Shown: positions 15,580-22,883, counted from the first letter of the stretch. The stretch: DNA of 35,003 bases from an uncultured Bacilli bacterium (GCA_944358815.1 CALVRX010000015.1:1-35003), one strand, 5' to 3'. The notes: generated from the letters alone by a model not told the origin. Numbers and translations: made by a program.

Positions 15580-16476
15580 CTATTTTATAGTATATGGATC
15601 TGACTGGGTTCCACTTCCTGATAGTTTTAAATTTGAGGATAAATAGACGACCACATGGACGCCAATGCGCTTATCGTCCGCGAAGTGTTCGCCAATGGTG
15701 CCGCTTGTATCCACAATGTTCACATAGTGAGAATCGCCGTTATAAGGTGATAAGGTCCACCAATCCATACCATTAAACATCCATGTGCTTTTTCTACATG
15801 TACTATAATTATAGCTGAATTTGCGGTAAGTATTACAGTTCGTATTTGAATTTGTTCTTATATATTCACTAACTGTTGCTAAAGCTACTTTTCCATTCCA
15901 TTTCTTACTATTTTCATCATTTACTTGTCCACCCAAATCATTATTAAGCTCCGTTACTGCTCCTATACCCCAATCATGTGATACTATTTGACTTTGGGCA
16001 GTACTGTCTAACCCATTTAAATATTTGCCATTTAAATATGTATTAAGACTTGCATTTGCCCAATCATTAATCCTGTATGTATCCCATACTTGATTTTTCA
16101 TATCACTTGTTGACATTATTTTAATCGTTCCATCACATTCAACTGATATGATTCTCCAGTCGGCTATGGGTCCAATAAATGTTATATAATTATTGGGATT
16201 AGCTCCAGTAAAGAAATATCTACATTCATACGGGTCTTTTTCTAATTGACCATCTTCTATTACTTTATCAGCAGCGGTTTGAGTACATTCTTTATATAGT
16301 TCATCGATGGCACCTTTGACGTTTGTCGATTTTAAACCACTAGATGAATTATCATAAAAAACTTCATTACTTGGAAATGTTACAGCTGCATATACTCCAA
16401 TACCTACACATATTAAACCTACTACAGTAAAACTGATTAAATTAGTTTTTATAAACGAGATTTTATCTTTTCTCAT
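15580..16476 (-). CDS. Membrane-anchored surface protein, C-terminal lectin-like/DUF6273-type domain
   Basis: 298 residues. A short basic N-terminus is followed by one membrane segment (about 12-32, LISFTVVGLICVGIGVYAA), a stalk motif (SSGLKSTNVKGAIDELY), and a large outer domain starting near DPYECRYFFTG and ending VVVYLSSNLKLSGSG...DPYTI. The pattern of NDWANASLNTYLNG, HDWGIGAV, KWNGKVAL and WWTLSPYN recalls DUF6273/FISUMP-like ectodomains with a C-type-lectin-like fold (inference; no search done). A second family member lies at 34304-35003 and a stalk-only copy just upstream. The start at 16476 is chosen for AAGAGG upstream. Codons for about residues 244-277 are unusually G+C-rich and NNC-rich for this genome. 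The function is unknown; adhesion or ligand binding is a guess. Confidence 0.7.
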   Translation of the reverse strand: MRKDKISFIKTNLISFTVVGLICVGIGVYAAVTFPSNEVFYDNSSSGLKSTNVKGAIDELYKECTQTAADKVIEDGQLEKDPYECRYFFTGANPNNYITFIGPIADWRIISVECDGTIKIMSTSDMKNQVWDTYRINDWANASLNTYLNGKYLNGLDSTAQSQIVSHDWGIGAVTELNNDLGGQVNDENSKKWNGKVALATVSEYIRTNSNTNCNTYRKFSYNYSTCRKSTWMFNGMDWWTLSPYNGDSHYVNIVDTSGTIGEHFADDKRIGVHVVVYLSSNLKLSGSGTQSDPYTIK

Positions 16477-16489
16477 ATTTACCTCTTTT

Positions 16490-16687
16490 CTATTTACATG
16501 CGTTATATAATTCATCAACGGCGTTTTGGACATTAGTTGATGTCATGCCACTTACACTATGATCATAGGTAGTTTGATTACTTGGAAAATAGGTAGTTGC
16601 TGATACTCCTACTATGCCAAAGACAAATAAACCTAATGTAATTCCTATTAAATAGCTTTTGGCAAATTCTTTGATTTTGTTTAGCAT
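16490..16687 (-). CDS. Small membrane protein, stalk-only paralog of the next gene
   Basis: 65 residues: a basic N-terminus (MLNKIKEFAKSY), one membrane segment (about 12-31) and a short outer part YFPSNQTTYDHSVSGMTSTNVQ... ending DELYNACK. This aligns closely with the first ~65 residues of the downstream protein (FPSN, YD, SG, STNV, DELY and a Cys in register), but it stops where the large outer domain would begin. AAAGGA precedes the ATG, and its stop lies 13 bases before the next start, so the two are co-transcribed. It may be a truncated duplicate or a genuine small partner subunit. Confidence 0.65.
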   Translation of the reverse strand: MLNKIKEFAKSYLIGITLGLFVFGIVGVSATTYFPSNQTTYDHSVSGMTSTNVQNAVDELYNACK

Positions 16688-16738
16688 TTTTAAGTTTCCT
16701 TTCTATCTTTAGCTTTATATAACACAAAAATTACTTTC

Positions 16739-16778
16739 TGTAATACATTTTGTTTAACTTACGAATTGTATTACGTAA
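16739..16778. promoter_or_regulatory. Candidate operator between divergent surface operon and RHH regulator
   Basis: TGTAATACA (16739-16747) faces TGTATTAC (16767-16774) as an inverted pair, and TTACG (16759-16763) faces CGTAA (16774-16778). The repeats lie between the two divergent genes and overlap the likely promoters. Paired short inverted elements fit a ribbon-helix-helix dimer-of-dimers operator (inference). Confidence 0.5.
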
Positions 16779-16787
16779 ATTTATAAT
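16759..16787 (+). promoter_or_regulatory. Possible promoter of the RHH regulator
   Basis: TATAAT (16782-16787) with a poor -35 (TTACGA, 16759-16764) at a 17-base spacing. It overlaps the inverted repeats, which would allow autorepression. Confidence 0.45.
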
Positions 16788-16806
16788 TTAAGTAGTGGGG
16801 TGTGAT

Positions 16807-16998
16807 ATGGAAAAATTTAAATTACCAAGCAATGAGGATGAGCAATCAGTATTAAAAACTATTAGAATAAAGTTTGCTACTTTAAAACAAATTGAGGAAT
16901 TAGCAAAAGAAAGTAATTTATCGGTAAACAGAGTAATTAATGAATGTATAGAGTTTGCTCTTAAAAATTTAGAAAGTAAATCTGAAAAAGCAGATTGA
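16807..16998 (+). CDS. Ribbon-helix-helix (Arc/CopG-like) DNA-binding protein
   Basis: 63 residues. The segment LKTIRIKFATLKQIEELAKE, followed by SNLSVNRVINECIEFAL, fits a beta strand plus two helices of the Arc/MetJ fold: an alternating strand (TIRIKF), helix A (ATLKQIEELAKE), a turn (SNLS), and helix B (VNRVINECIEFALKNL). Such proteins dimerise and bind short inverted DNA sites. The start at 16807 is chosen over the GTG at 16795 because GGGGTGTG forms the ribosome binding site. It is transcribed divergently from the surface-protein unit across a region with inverted repeats, so it probably regulates itself and that unit (inference). No toxin gene follows it; the next element is a terminator. 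Confidence 0.7.
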   Translation: MEKFKLPSNEDEQSVLKTIRIKFATLKQIEELAKESNLSVNRVINECIEFALKNLESKSEKAD

Positions 16999-17007
16999 TT
17001 TATAAAA

Positions 17008-17036
17008 AAATACAGGCGAGTTTTCGTCTGTATTTT
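17008..17036 (+). terminator. Intrinsic terminator of the RHH gene
   Basis: Twelve-base stem (17008-17019 with 17024-17035) including one G-T wobble, with a four-base loop. T residues are part of the right arm. Confidence 0.7.
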
Positions 17037-17060
17037 GCATATTATAAGTAATGTTTAACT

Positions 17061-17085
17061 AAAAAAATCACCTAGTAAGGTGATT
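17061..17085 (-). terminator. Intrinsic terminator of rpoE
   Basis: Eight-base stem (17066-17073 with 17078-17085), four-base loop, run of seven T on the - strand. The ~100 bases between it and the rpoE stop hold no ORF or structure that I recognise. Confidence 0.75.
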
Positions 17086-17189
17086 AATAAGTTTAAATTG
17101 AAAATTATTGTTTTATATACGTTTTAATACTGATTGAACTGTCCTAAAATATGAAAAGGTTATTTTTTAATGCAGGTTATGGCAAAAAA

Positions 17190-17645
17190 TTAGTCAAGTT
17201 CATCTTCACCAATGATAGTTAAGTCATCATCATCAACGTCATCAACTGCATCTAAATCCGGATCGTCTAATTCAGAATCGTCATCCATATCGTGAAGATC
17301 TTCTGGTGCCATATCATCTAATTCATCATCTAGTTCTTCTTCAGTTTCAGTTAGGTCTTCTTCGTCGTCAGTATCATCTTCAAGGTTTACTTTTACAGAG
17401 TGACGATCTCTTAAATCCCAAGTAGCGTCATCTAATAAAATAAATGTTTTATCAGTAGTTAGAGTTGTATAAAAATCCCCTATTTTACTAGCATATTCTT
17501 CATCTGACATACCTAATAATTGGCATATTTTTTTAAAAATATCGGGAGTACTTAAACTCTTTTTTTCTTCTTTTAGAATCATAGCAGCTAAATCAGTGAA
17601 AGAATAAAGTTCCAATTCGTCTTTAGACATTTTTGATAATTTCAT
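17190..17645 (-). CDS. rpoE: DNA-directed RNA polymerase subunit delta
   Basis: 151 residues. The folded N-terminal domain (about 1-90: LELYSFTDLAAMILKE, STPDIFKKI, TLTTDKTFILLDDATWDLRDRH) matches the HARE-HTH domain of Gram-positive delta. The last ~60 residues are almost all Asp and Glu, the disordered acidic tail that mimics nucleic acid and helps recycle RNA polymerase. Delta is found only in Firmicutes, which supports the taxonomic call. TAGGAGG precedes the ATG. It has its own promoter (17685-17712), whose -35 lies in the end of ywiB, and its own terminator. Confidence 0.92.
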   Translation of the reverse strand: MKLSKMSKDELELYSFTDLAAMILKEEKKSLSTPDIFKKICQLLGMSDEEYASKIGDFYTTLTTDKTFILLDDATWDLRDRHSVKVNLEDDTDDEEDLTETEEELDDELDDMAPEDLHDMDDDSELDDPDLDAVDDVDDDDLTIIGEDELD

Positions 17646-17684
17646 ATTATACCTCCTAAATACTTCTATAGTTAATCTTAGAAC

Positions 17685-17712
17685 ATTGTATCATATTCTA
17701 TTTATGTGTCAA
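17685..17712 (-). promoter_or_regulatory. Strong sigma-A promoter of rpoE
   Basis: On the - strand, TTGACA (17707-17712), a 16-base spacer and TACAAT (17685-17690) with TGA just upstream (extended -10). The -35 box overlaps the ywiB stop codon. Confidence 0.8.
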
Positions 17713-18064
17713 GTGTAAATTTTAAATTATATGTAAAGGTATCAATATCAGTGTCGTTTACCTTTAATTTATAGGTAATTTTTAGTTCTTTATTTGTTTG
17801 GATTAATTCAGTGGTTATAGTTTCTAAATTTATAGTTCCATAATTAGTTATATATGTTCCTGATTGTTTTATACCTTTTTTTAAATTTATTTTTAGATGA
17901 TAATCCGCTTTTCTTTCAATAGTAATGATATTGCCAACAGTTATTTTAGTTTGAATATTGTTATCTTGATAGATGATTTGATTATTTCTTTTAAGTCCTT
18001 TTCCTTCAAAGGTGTGGATTTGATTTTGGCTTTTTAGTGTGGCTAAAATTTTTATTTTACTCAT
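17702..18064 (-). CDS. ywiB: YwiB/DUF1934 family beta-barrel protein
   Basis: 120 residues, no membrane segment or signal. The protein is built of alternating strands (KIKILATLKS, FEGKGLKRNNQIIYQ, TKITVGNIITIERK, YHLKINLKKG, ELKITYKLKVND), which fits the DUF1934 calycin-like barrel represented by B. subtilis YwiB. The molecular function of the family is not established. In Bacillus ywiB belongs to the same general neighbourhood as argS and rpoE, which supports the call. The start at 18064 is chosen because GAGG lies seven bases upstream. The upstream in-frame codons overlap that site. Confidence 0.7.
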   Translation of the reverse strand: MSKIKILATLKSQNQIHTFEGKGLKRNNQIIYQDNNIQTKITVGNIITIERKADYHLKINLKKGIKQSGTYITNYGTINLETITTELIQTNKELKITYKLKVNDTDIDTFTYNLKFTLDT

Positions 18065-18083
18065 TTTTTTACCTCGCACAAAG

Positions 18084-18092
18084 ATTATAACA
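18084..18092 (-). promoter_or_regulatory. Extended -10 promoter of ywiB
   Basis: On the - strand, TGTTATAAT (TGn + TATAAT) lies about 20 bases before the start. No good -35 box is visible. Confidence 0.6.
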
Positions 18093-18162
18093 CAGATATG
18101 ATTTTTTTACTTATATTTTTGAAAATTTTTCCAATAATAATTTTAGAAAGCGAAGTGATTGG

Positions 18163-20142
18163 ATGAAGAAGAAAAAGTCAAAGAAGTGGTTAATTGTTAT
18201 TTTGGGTATTATTTTCTTTTTCGTTTTAATTTACTTTGGTATTTATTTATATGCGAAGATGCAGCCAAAGTTACCAATTACAGGAGCAAATGGTTATCAT
18301 TTATATGATATTAATGGTGAGGTTTATACTGCTAGTTCTAATGAAAGTGTGGATCTTAAAGATATTTCCAAGCATTTGATTAATGCGACGATTGCAGTGG
18401 AAGATAAAAATTTTTACAAGCACCACGGTTTTGACTTTTTAAGAATTTTAAAGGCAATGTTTATTAATGTTAAATCTGGAGAAACTTTACAAGGCGCATC
18501 AACAATTACACAACAATATTCAAAGAATTTATTTTTAGATTTTGATAAAACATGGGACAGGAAAATAAAAGAGGCTTGGATTACGATTAGATTAGAGAGT
18601 CACTACAGTAAAGATGAAATTTTAGAGGGTTATTTAAATACAATTAATTATGGTGGAATTTTTGGAATTGAAAATGCGGCTAAGTATTATTTTAATAAAA
18701 AGGCAAAAAATTTAACTTTAGCTGAGGCTAGTATGCTGGCGGGGATACCGAAAAATCCGAGTAAATATTCACCACTGGTAGATGAGAAAAGTGCGAAAAT
18801 GAGGCAAAAAATTATTTTAGATGCGATGGTTAAGAATGGGTATATTACGCAAAACGAAGCAGATATAGCATATAATACTGAACTAGATTATGAAAAAAGC
18901 GAAGAAGAAGCTAATTTAAAAATGATGATGTATTATCAAGATGCGGTTATGGAGGAGCTTAATTCAATTAAAACTATTCCTTCTTCTTTTTTGGAAACTG
19001 GTGGGCTTAAAATATATACTAATTTAGATATGAAGGCGCAAAAGGCTTTAGAAGACAGCGCAAATAAGAATATTACTAATCCAGATATTCAAATGGCAGG
19101 TGTGGTTATGGATCCAAAAAGTGGCAAGGTGTTAGCTTTATCTGGAGGGCGTGATTATAATAAGAGTCAATATAACAGAGCAACGATGGCTAAAAGACAG
19201 GTGGGTTCCACTATTAAACCATTCTTGTATTACTCGGCTTTAGAGAATGGTTTTACACCATCAACGACTTTTACAAGTGAAAAAACAACTTTTAGTTTTT
19301 CTGGAAATAAAACTTATACTCCGAAAAATTATAATGATGAATATGCAAATGGTCCGATTAGTTTAGCAGCAGCAATTAGTTATTCGGATAATATTTATGC
19401 GGTAAAGACACATTTATTTTTAGGGGATAATGCTCTTCCCGATATTTTAAGGCGAGTTGGAATTGAGGAAGAGTTAAATCCACTACCTTCACTAGCACTT
19501 GGCGCTGAGGAAATTAATATGATGGATATGATGGCCGCTTATAGTGCACTGGCTAATGAAGGATATAAAGTTAAGCCATATTTTATAAGTAAAGTAACAG
19601 ATATGGATGGTAATATTTTATATGAATATAAGCCACAATTAGAAAATGTGTTAAATAAAAATACAGTGTATGTGTTAAATGAACTTTTAACGACGACTTA
19701 TGCGAAGGAATTTCAAGATTATAACACGCCAACTTGTCTTAGTATTGCACCAAAAATGACGCATAAGTATGCTTTAAAGTCTGGAACAACAAATACTGAT
19801 AATTTAATTTTTGGATATAACAAAGAATTAGTTGTAGGAATGTGGACAGGATATGATGACAATAAAGATGTTTCTAGTAAGGATAGTTCTAATTTAAAAA
19901 ATGCTTGGGTAGATGTGATGGAAAGTTATTTAGAGGGTAAAACTGATGAGGAAACATGGTACGAGACACCTAAAAATGTGGTTGGTGTAGCTATTGATCC
20001 AATTAGTGGTAAAGTAGCAAGTAATGGTGGTAAGGCAAAAGTTTTGTATTATATAAAAGGAACTGAACCTGTTGAAAATAAGGCTTCTTTAGATGAGGCT
20101 ATCCCTACGGTAAAAGTAGAAGATGAAAAAAATTCCCAATAA
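18163..20142 (+). CDS. Class A penicillin-binding protein (PBP1A-like)
   Basis: 659-residue bifunctional peptidoglycan synthase. It has a short basic cytoplasmic tail, one membrane segment (about 9-31), then a GT51 glycosyltransferase domain with catalytic Glu80 in AVEDKNFYKHHGFD and the motifs GASTITQQYSKN, RKIKEAW and GYLNTINYG. The transpeptidase domain has the active-site STIK (349-352), SDN (408-410) and KSGT (539-542). It polymerises lipid II and cross-links the stem peptides at the outer face of the membrane. No PASTA or fibronectin extension follows the transpeptidase. The ribosome binding site is weak (AAGTGATTGG). It converges on the second Fic gene with no bases between the two stop codons. 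Which PBP1 paralog it corresponds to cannot be decided here. Confidence 0.93.
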   Translation: MKKKKSKKWLIVILGIIFFFVLIYFGIYLYAKMQPKLPITGANGYHLYDINGEVYTASSNESVDLKDISKHLINATIAVEDKNFYKHHGFDFLRILKAMFINVKSGETLQGASTITQQYSKNLFLDFDKTWDRKIKEAWITIRLESHYSKDEILEGYLNTINYGGIFGIENAAKYYFNKKAKNLTLAEASMLAGIPKNPSKYSPLVDEKSAKMRQKIILDAMVKNGYITQNEADIAYNTELDYEKSEEEANLKMMMYYQDAVMEELNSIKTIPSSFLETGGLKIYTNLDMKAQKALEDSANKNITNPDIQMAGVVMDPKSGKVLALSGGRDYNKSQYNRATMAKRQVGSTIKPFLYYSALENGFTPSTTFTSEKTTFSFSGNKTYTPKNYNDEYANGPISLAAAISYSDNIYAVKTHLFLGDNALPDILRRVGIEEELNPLPSLALGAEEINMMDMMAAYSALANEGYKVKPYFISKVTDMDGNILYEYKPQLENVLNKNTVYVLNELLTTTYAKEFQDYNTPTCLSIAPKMTHKYALKSGTTNTDNLIFGYNKELVVGMWTGYDDNKDVSSKDSSNLKNAWVDVMESYLEGKTDEETWYETPKNVVGVAIDPISGKVASNGGKAKVLYYIKGTEPVENKASLDEAIPTVKVEDEKNSQ

Positions 20143-20160
20143 TTAATTAGGAATTTTTTT
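20126..20160. terminator. Bidirectional terminator shared by the PBP and second Fic genes
   Basis: Nine-base perfect stem (20128-20136 with 20150-20158), with T-runs on both strands. Both stop codons (20140-20142 on +, 20143-20145 on -) lie in the loop, so one hairpin ends two genes. Confidence 0.8.
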
Positions 20161-21387
20161 TATTTTTTTATATTGATTATCGTGTTGATTATTATTATGG
20201 AAAAACATTAAATATTTAGATAATTCATTTTGGTTTGCAAAGATTACACCATTATTTTTTAAGTTTTCAAACATGGCACTATTTTTTTCATGAATTTTTT
20301 GTTCACCAACAACATTTTCAAATAATGGGTCTATCAATAAATAATTAGTACCTTTCATACTACTATCTTGATAACTAGCTACGACAAAAGCATGTGGATC
20401 TAATGCTGGTTCAAATAGAGATACATTTAAGACTTGAGCAGTAATATCACGTTCATCTAGATAATCTTTAACCATAGAAGCTAGTTCTTCATCCAAGCTA
20501 TAATGAACTGGAAGTGTTGGGATTTGTTGTTTAATTTTTTGGACTAGGTTCATGATAGTTTTTGGTGATGATTTTTTTTGTTCTTTATTATGATAGTGAT
20601 TTTCTAATTCGATAATTGAATCACATATTTTACAGTAATAGAAGTTTATAATAGATGAAAAATCATTTTCTTCACCAATGGCTTTTTGCATAGCTTTTTT
20701 ATATGCTCTATTTTCATTGCTCGAAATATAGATTGGTGGTAAGCCAACATCCATAAATAATTTGTTAGTAAAGGCTCTAATGGATCTACCATTTCCATCA
20801 GGGAATGGATGAACTTTGATTAAATGACATTTTAATATTATACATTTTTCAATGTAGGAAAATAAAAAGCTAGGATTGTCTTTTACTGTTTCTTGCATAT
20901 CTAATATTTCTTTTAAATCATAATCAAGCATTTTTAGTTCATATCTAATATAAGGTGCGGGAGTTAAATCTACTGGCACGCCATCTAAATGAGCATCACC
21001 ATTTCTAATTACGTCGCCAAAATCTGGATATGGGGCTTTGGAAAATAGTTTGCGATGTAAATCCAATAATGTATATATATCAAATCTATAATTTATTTCA
21101 TCCGAAAATAAATATTCATACATTTCTTGTAATCCTTGTTTCTCAAAATCCATATGAGCATTTTCTAAAATTGATTCACATGCTGCATAGTGTTTAATGA
21201 ATTCTTTAGCACATTGGTCTAAATGTCGTTTTTCAGGTTTTAGTTGATAATAGAATATCAACAATCGTCTCGGAACTGTTGGGACGTGTTTATATAGTTG
21301 TCTAGTTCTCTTTTCTTCTATATAATCAGCAAATAATACTTTGATTATTTCCACTAATTCTTTTTGATTTGTAATAATTCCACCCAT
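20143..21387 (-). CDS. Fic-domain protein with extra C-terminal domain
   Basis: 414 residues. It has a textbook Fic motif, HPFPDGNGR (193-201), with all catalytic residues, so it probably transfers AMP (or another NMP) to a protein. The N-terminal helix carries ESILEN (81-86), resembling an inhibitory helix with the Glu kept but the Ser/Thr altered. After a Lys-rich linker (about 260-275) a further ~130-residue domain follows with spaced HAFVVASY and NYLLIDPLF, reminiscent of the His and Asp regions of papain/transglutaminase-like folds. A matching catalytic Cys is not obvious, so this domain may be inactive (inference). The start at 21387 is chosen for AAGGGTGAT upstream. It has its own sigma-A promoter and shares a terminator with the convergent PBP. 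Confidence 0.8.
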   Translation of the reverse strand: MGGIITNQKELVEIIKVLFADYIEEKRTRQLYKHVPTVPRRLLIFYYQLKPEKRHLDQCAKEFIKHYAACESILENAHMDFEKQGLQEMYEYLFSDEINYRFDIYTLLDLHRKLFSKAPYPDFGDVIRNGDAHLDGVPVDLTPAPYIRYELKMLDYDLKEILDMQETVKDNPSFLFSYIEKCIILKCHLIKVHPFPDGNGRSIRAFTNKLFMDVGLPPIYISSNENRAYKKAMQKAIGEENDFSSIINFYYCKICDSIIELENHYHNKEQKKSSPKTIMNLVQKIKQQIPTLPVHYSLDEELASMVKDYLDERDITAQVLNVSLFEPALDPHAFVVASYQDSSMKGTNYLLIDPLFENVVGEQKIHEKNSAMFENLKNNGVIFANQNELSKYLMFFHNNNQHDNQYKKIKKIPN

Positions 21388-21410
21388 AATAATCACCCTT
21401 TTTGCATGAT

Positions 21411-21439
21411 ATTTTAGCAAAATAATAAATTCAAGTCAA
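21411..21439 (-). promoter_or_regulatory. Sigma-A promoter of the second Fic gene
   Basis: On the - strand, TTGACT (21434-21439), a 17-base spacer and TAAAAT (21411-21416) with TGC upstream (extended -10). Confidence 0.75.
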
Positions 21440-21481
21440 ATTTGGTATGTTAACCCTGAAGGAGTAAACAAAACTGAAGAC

Positions 21482-21505
21482 AAAAAAACTACTTAACGTA
21501 GTTTT
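21482..21505 (-). terminator. Intrinsic terminator of pduL-ucpA
   Basis: Eight-base perfect stem (21485-21492 with 21498-21505), five-base loop, run of seven T on the - strand. It overlaps the stop codon of the dehydrogenase gene. Confidence 0.8.
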
Positions 21506-22280
21506 AAACTCCCATAGTCATAGTTTCTGGAAGGGTGGATCCACCATCAATGACAATACCTTGAGCAGTAATATAACTAGATTCATCGGAAGCTAAGAAG
21601 GCAGCTAAATTACCTAGTTCCTCGATAGTTCCTAGTCTTTTCATTGGAATGGCTTTAGCTATACCATCAACTACACTTTGGGGGTTAGTTTCATTTGACT
21701 CTTTAGCCATACCACTAACCATTGGTGTCATAATATAACCAGGCATAATAGCATTCACTCTAATATTTTGATTTACAAGTTCAGCAGCTAATCCTTTGGT
21801 AAAACCGATTAAAGCAGCTTTGGTTGTAGCATAAGCTACTTCTCCACTATCGGCAACTAAAGGTCCTGTGACACTTGATAGATTGATAATAGAACCTTGC
21901 TTCATATATGGAATAGTGGCTTTAGTGACATTCCAAGTACCTTTGATATTAATGTCAAAGTGAAAGTCTCTAAGGTCATCATCCATTTCCATAAAAGGTT
22001 TTAATTTACATACTCCAGCATTATTGACTAAAATATCAATATTACCCCATTTGTCATATATATCTTGAATTGCCTCTTTAACATTATTCATATTTCTAAT
22101 ATCAACTTTATAACCTAAGACGTTATTGTTTTGGTTTAAATTTTGGACAGTTTCAGTAAGTTTATCATCATAGTCTAATATGGCAACTTTAGCACCTTCT
22201 TTTAAGAAGACTTTGGCAATGCCAAGACCATTACCCATGGCGCCACCAGTAATAATGGCGATTTTGTTTTTTAGTTTCAT
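21504..22280 (-). CDS. ucpA: SDR-family oxidoreductase, UcpA-like
   Basis: 258-residue short-chain dehydrogenase/reductase. It has the Rossmann cofactor loop TGGAMGNG (11-18), NNAG (86-89), catalytic Ser135/136, Tyr150 and Lys154 (YATTK), and the C-terminal GGSTLPET. The match to the E. coli UcpA pattern is unusually close in VNNAGVCKL, FHFDINIKGTWNVTKA and AAFLASDESSYIT. The Asp in the second strand (AILDYD) favours NAD(H) (inference). The substrate is not known. It starts directly at the pduL stop, so the two are one transcript and perhaps share a pathway handling aldehyde or alcohol and acyl phosphate intermediates. Confidence 0.85.
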   Translation of the reverse strand: MKLKNKIAIITGGAMGNGLGIAKVFLKEGAKVAILDYDDKLTETVQNLNQNNNVLGYKVDIRNMNNVKEAIQDIYDKWGNIDILVNNAGVCKLKPFMEMDDDLRDFHFDINIKGTWNVTKATIPYMKQGSIINLSSVTGPLVADSGEVAYATTKAALIGFTKGLAAELVNQNIRVNAIMPGYIMTPMVSGMAKESNETNPQSVVDGIAKAIPMKRLGTIEELGNLAAFLASDESSYITAQGIVIDGGSTLPETMTMGV

Positions 22281-22859
22281 TTATTCATCTCTTTCAATTT
22301 CAATGATGTCTAAAACATCACCGGTTTTAACGCCAAAGGCATTACCTTCATCTGTATCGATGTGCATCTCTAAAAGAGATGGTTCTAGTATTTTCAAATG
22401 AACATTATATAAGATTCCACCTTTTGGTCCATCAACTTTGACTTTAACTTTTTTTACACCTTCTAAGTGATACTTTTTAACTTCTTCTGGACTGATATGA
22501 ATATGACGATTGGCTAAAATACATCCTTTATCTAGGTGTAATTCACCTTTTGGTCCAATTAAGGTTATTGGGCTTGATCCTTCTAAGTCACCAGATGTTC
22601 TAATAGGTGGATCTACTTTTAAAGTGTAGGCATCAGTTTTAGAGATTTCAATTTGGGTATAATTTCTAAGTGGTCCAAGAACTCTAACATGATTAATTTG
22701 TCTATCACCATTTTGAATAGTAACAAATTTATCTGATGCGAATTGACCTGGTTGACGAAGGTCTCTAACTTTATTCATTGGTTCATCGCCAAATAAGGTT
22801 TTATAATCGTCTTGTGTTAAATGAACATGACGATTAGATACTCCTAATATTACTTGCAT
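22281..22859 (-). CDS. pduL: Phosphate propanoyltransferase (PduL-type phosphotransacylase)
   Basis: 192-residue zinc enzyme that interconverts acyl-CoA and acyl phosphate (propionyl- or acetyl-CoA with phosphate), feeding ATP formation by acetate/propionate kinase. It has two related beta-barrel halves, each with a metal-binding His motif (SNRHVHLT near residue 10 and ANRHIHIS near residue 115), plus the conserved KVRDLRQPGQFA and PIRTSGDLEGS. It starts directly at SNRHVHL without the N-terminal encapsulation helix of microcompartment PduL, and no shell genes are present. It therefore probably serves as a free cytosolic substitute for Pta. AAAGGAGG precedes the ATG. It is the first gene of a two-gene operon with the dehydrogenase. 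Confidence 0.92.
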   Translation of the reverse strand: MQVILGVSNRHVHLTQDDYKTLFGDEPMNKVRDLRQPGQFASDKFVTIQNGDRQINHVRVLGPLRNYTQIEISKTDAYTLKVDPPIRTSGDLEGSSPITLIGPKGELHLDKGCILANRHIHISPEEVKKYHLEGVKKVKVKVDGPKGGILYNVHLKILEPSLLEMHIDTDEGNAFGVKTGDVLDIIEIERDE

Positions 22860-22883
22860 ATATAAATCCTCCTTTACTCTTTA

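Noticed and set aside
15594-15776. 60-codon + strand ORF opposite the end of the surface-protein gene
   Set aside because: It exists because of the G+C-rich patch on the opposite strand. The sense frame has conserved domain landmarks and this one has none.
15580-16476. Proof of a diversity-generating retroelement
   Set aside because: No reverse transcriptase, template repeat or accessory gene in the window. Only the unusual codon patch supports it, so it is kept as a hypothesis.
16807-16998. Toxin-antitoxin module with the RHH protein as antitoxin
   Set aside because: No toxin-sized gene follows; a terminator comes directly after it, and the neighbouring gene on the far side is rpoE.
22281-22859. 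Bacterial microcompartment locus around pduL
   Set aside because: No shell proteins, no encapsulation peptide on PduL, and no diol dehydratase or aldehyde dehydrogenase nearby.
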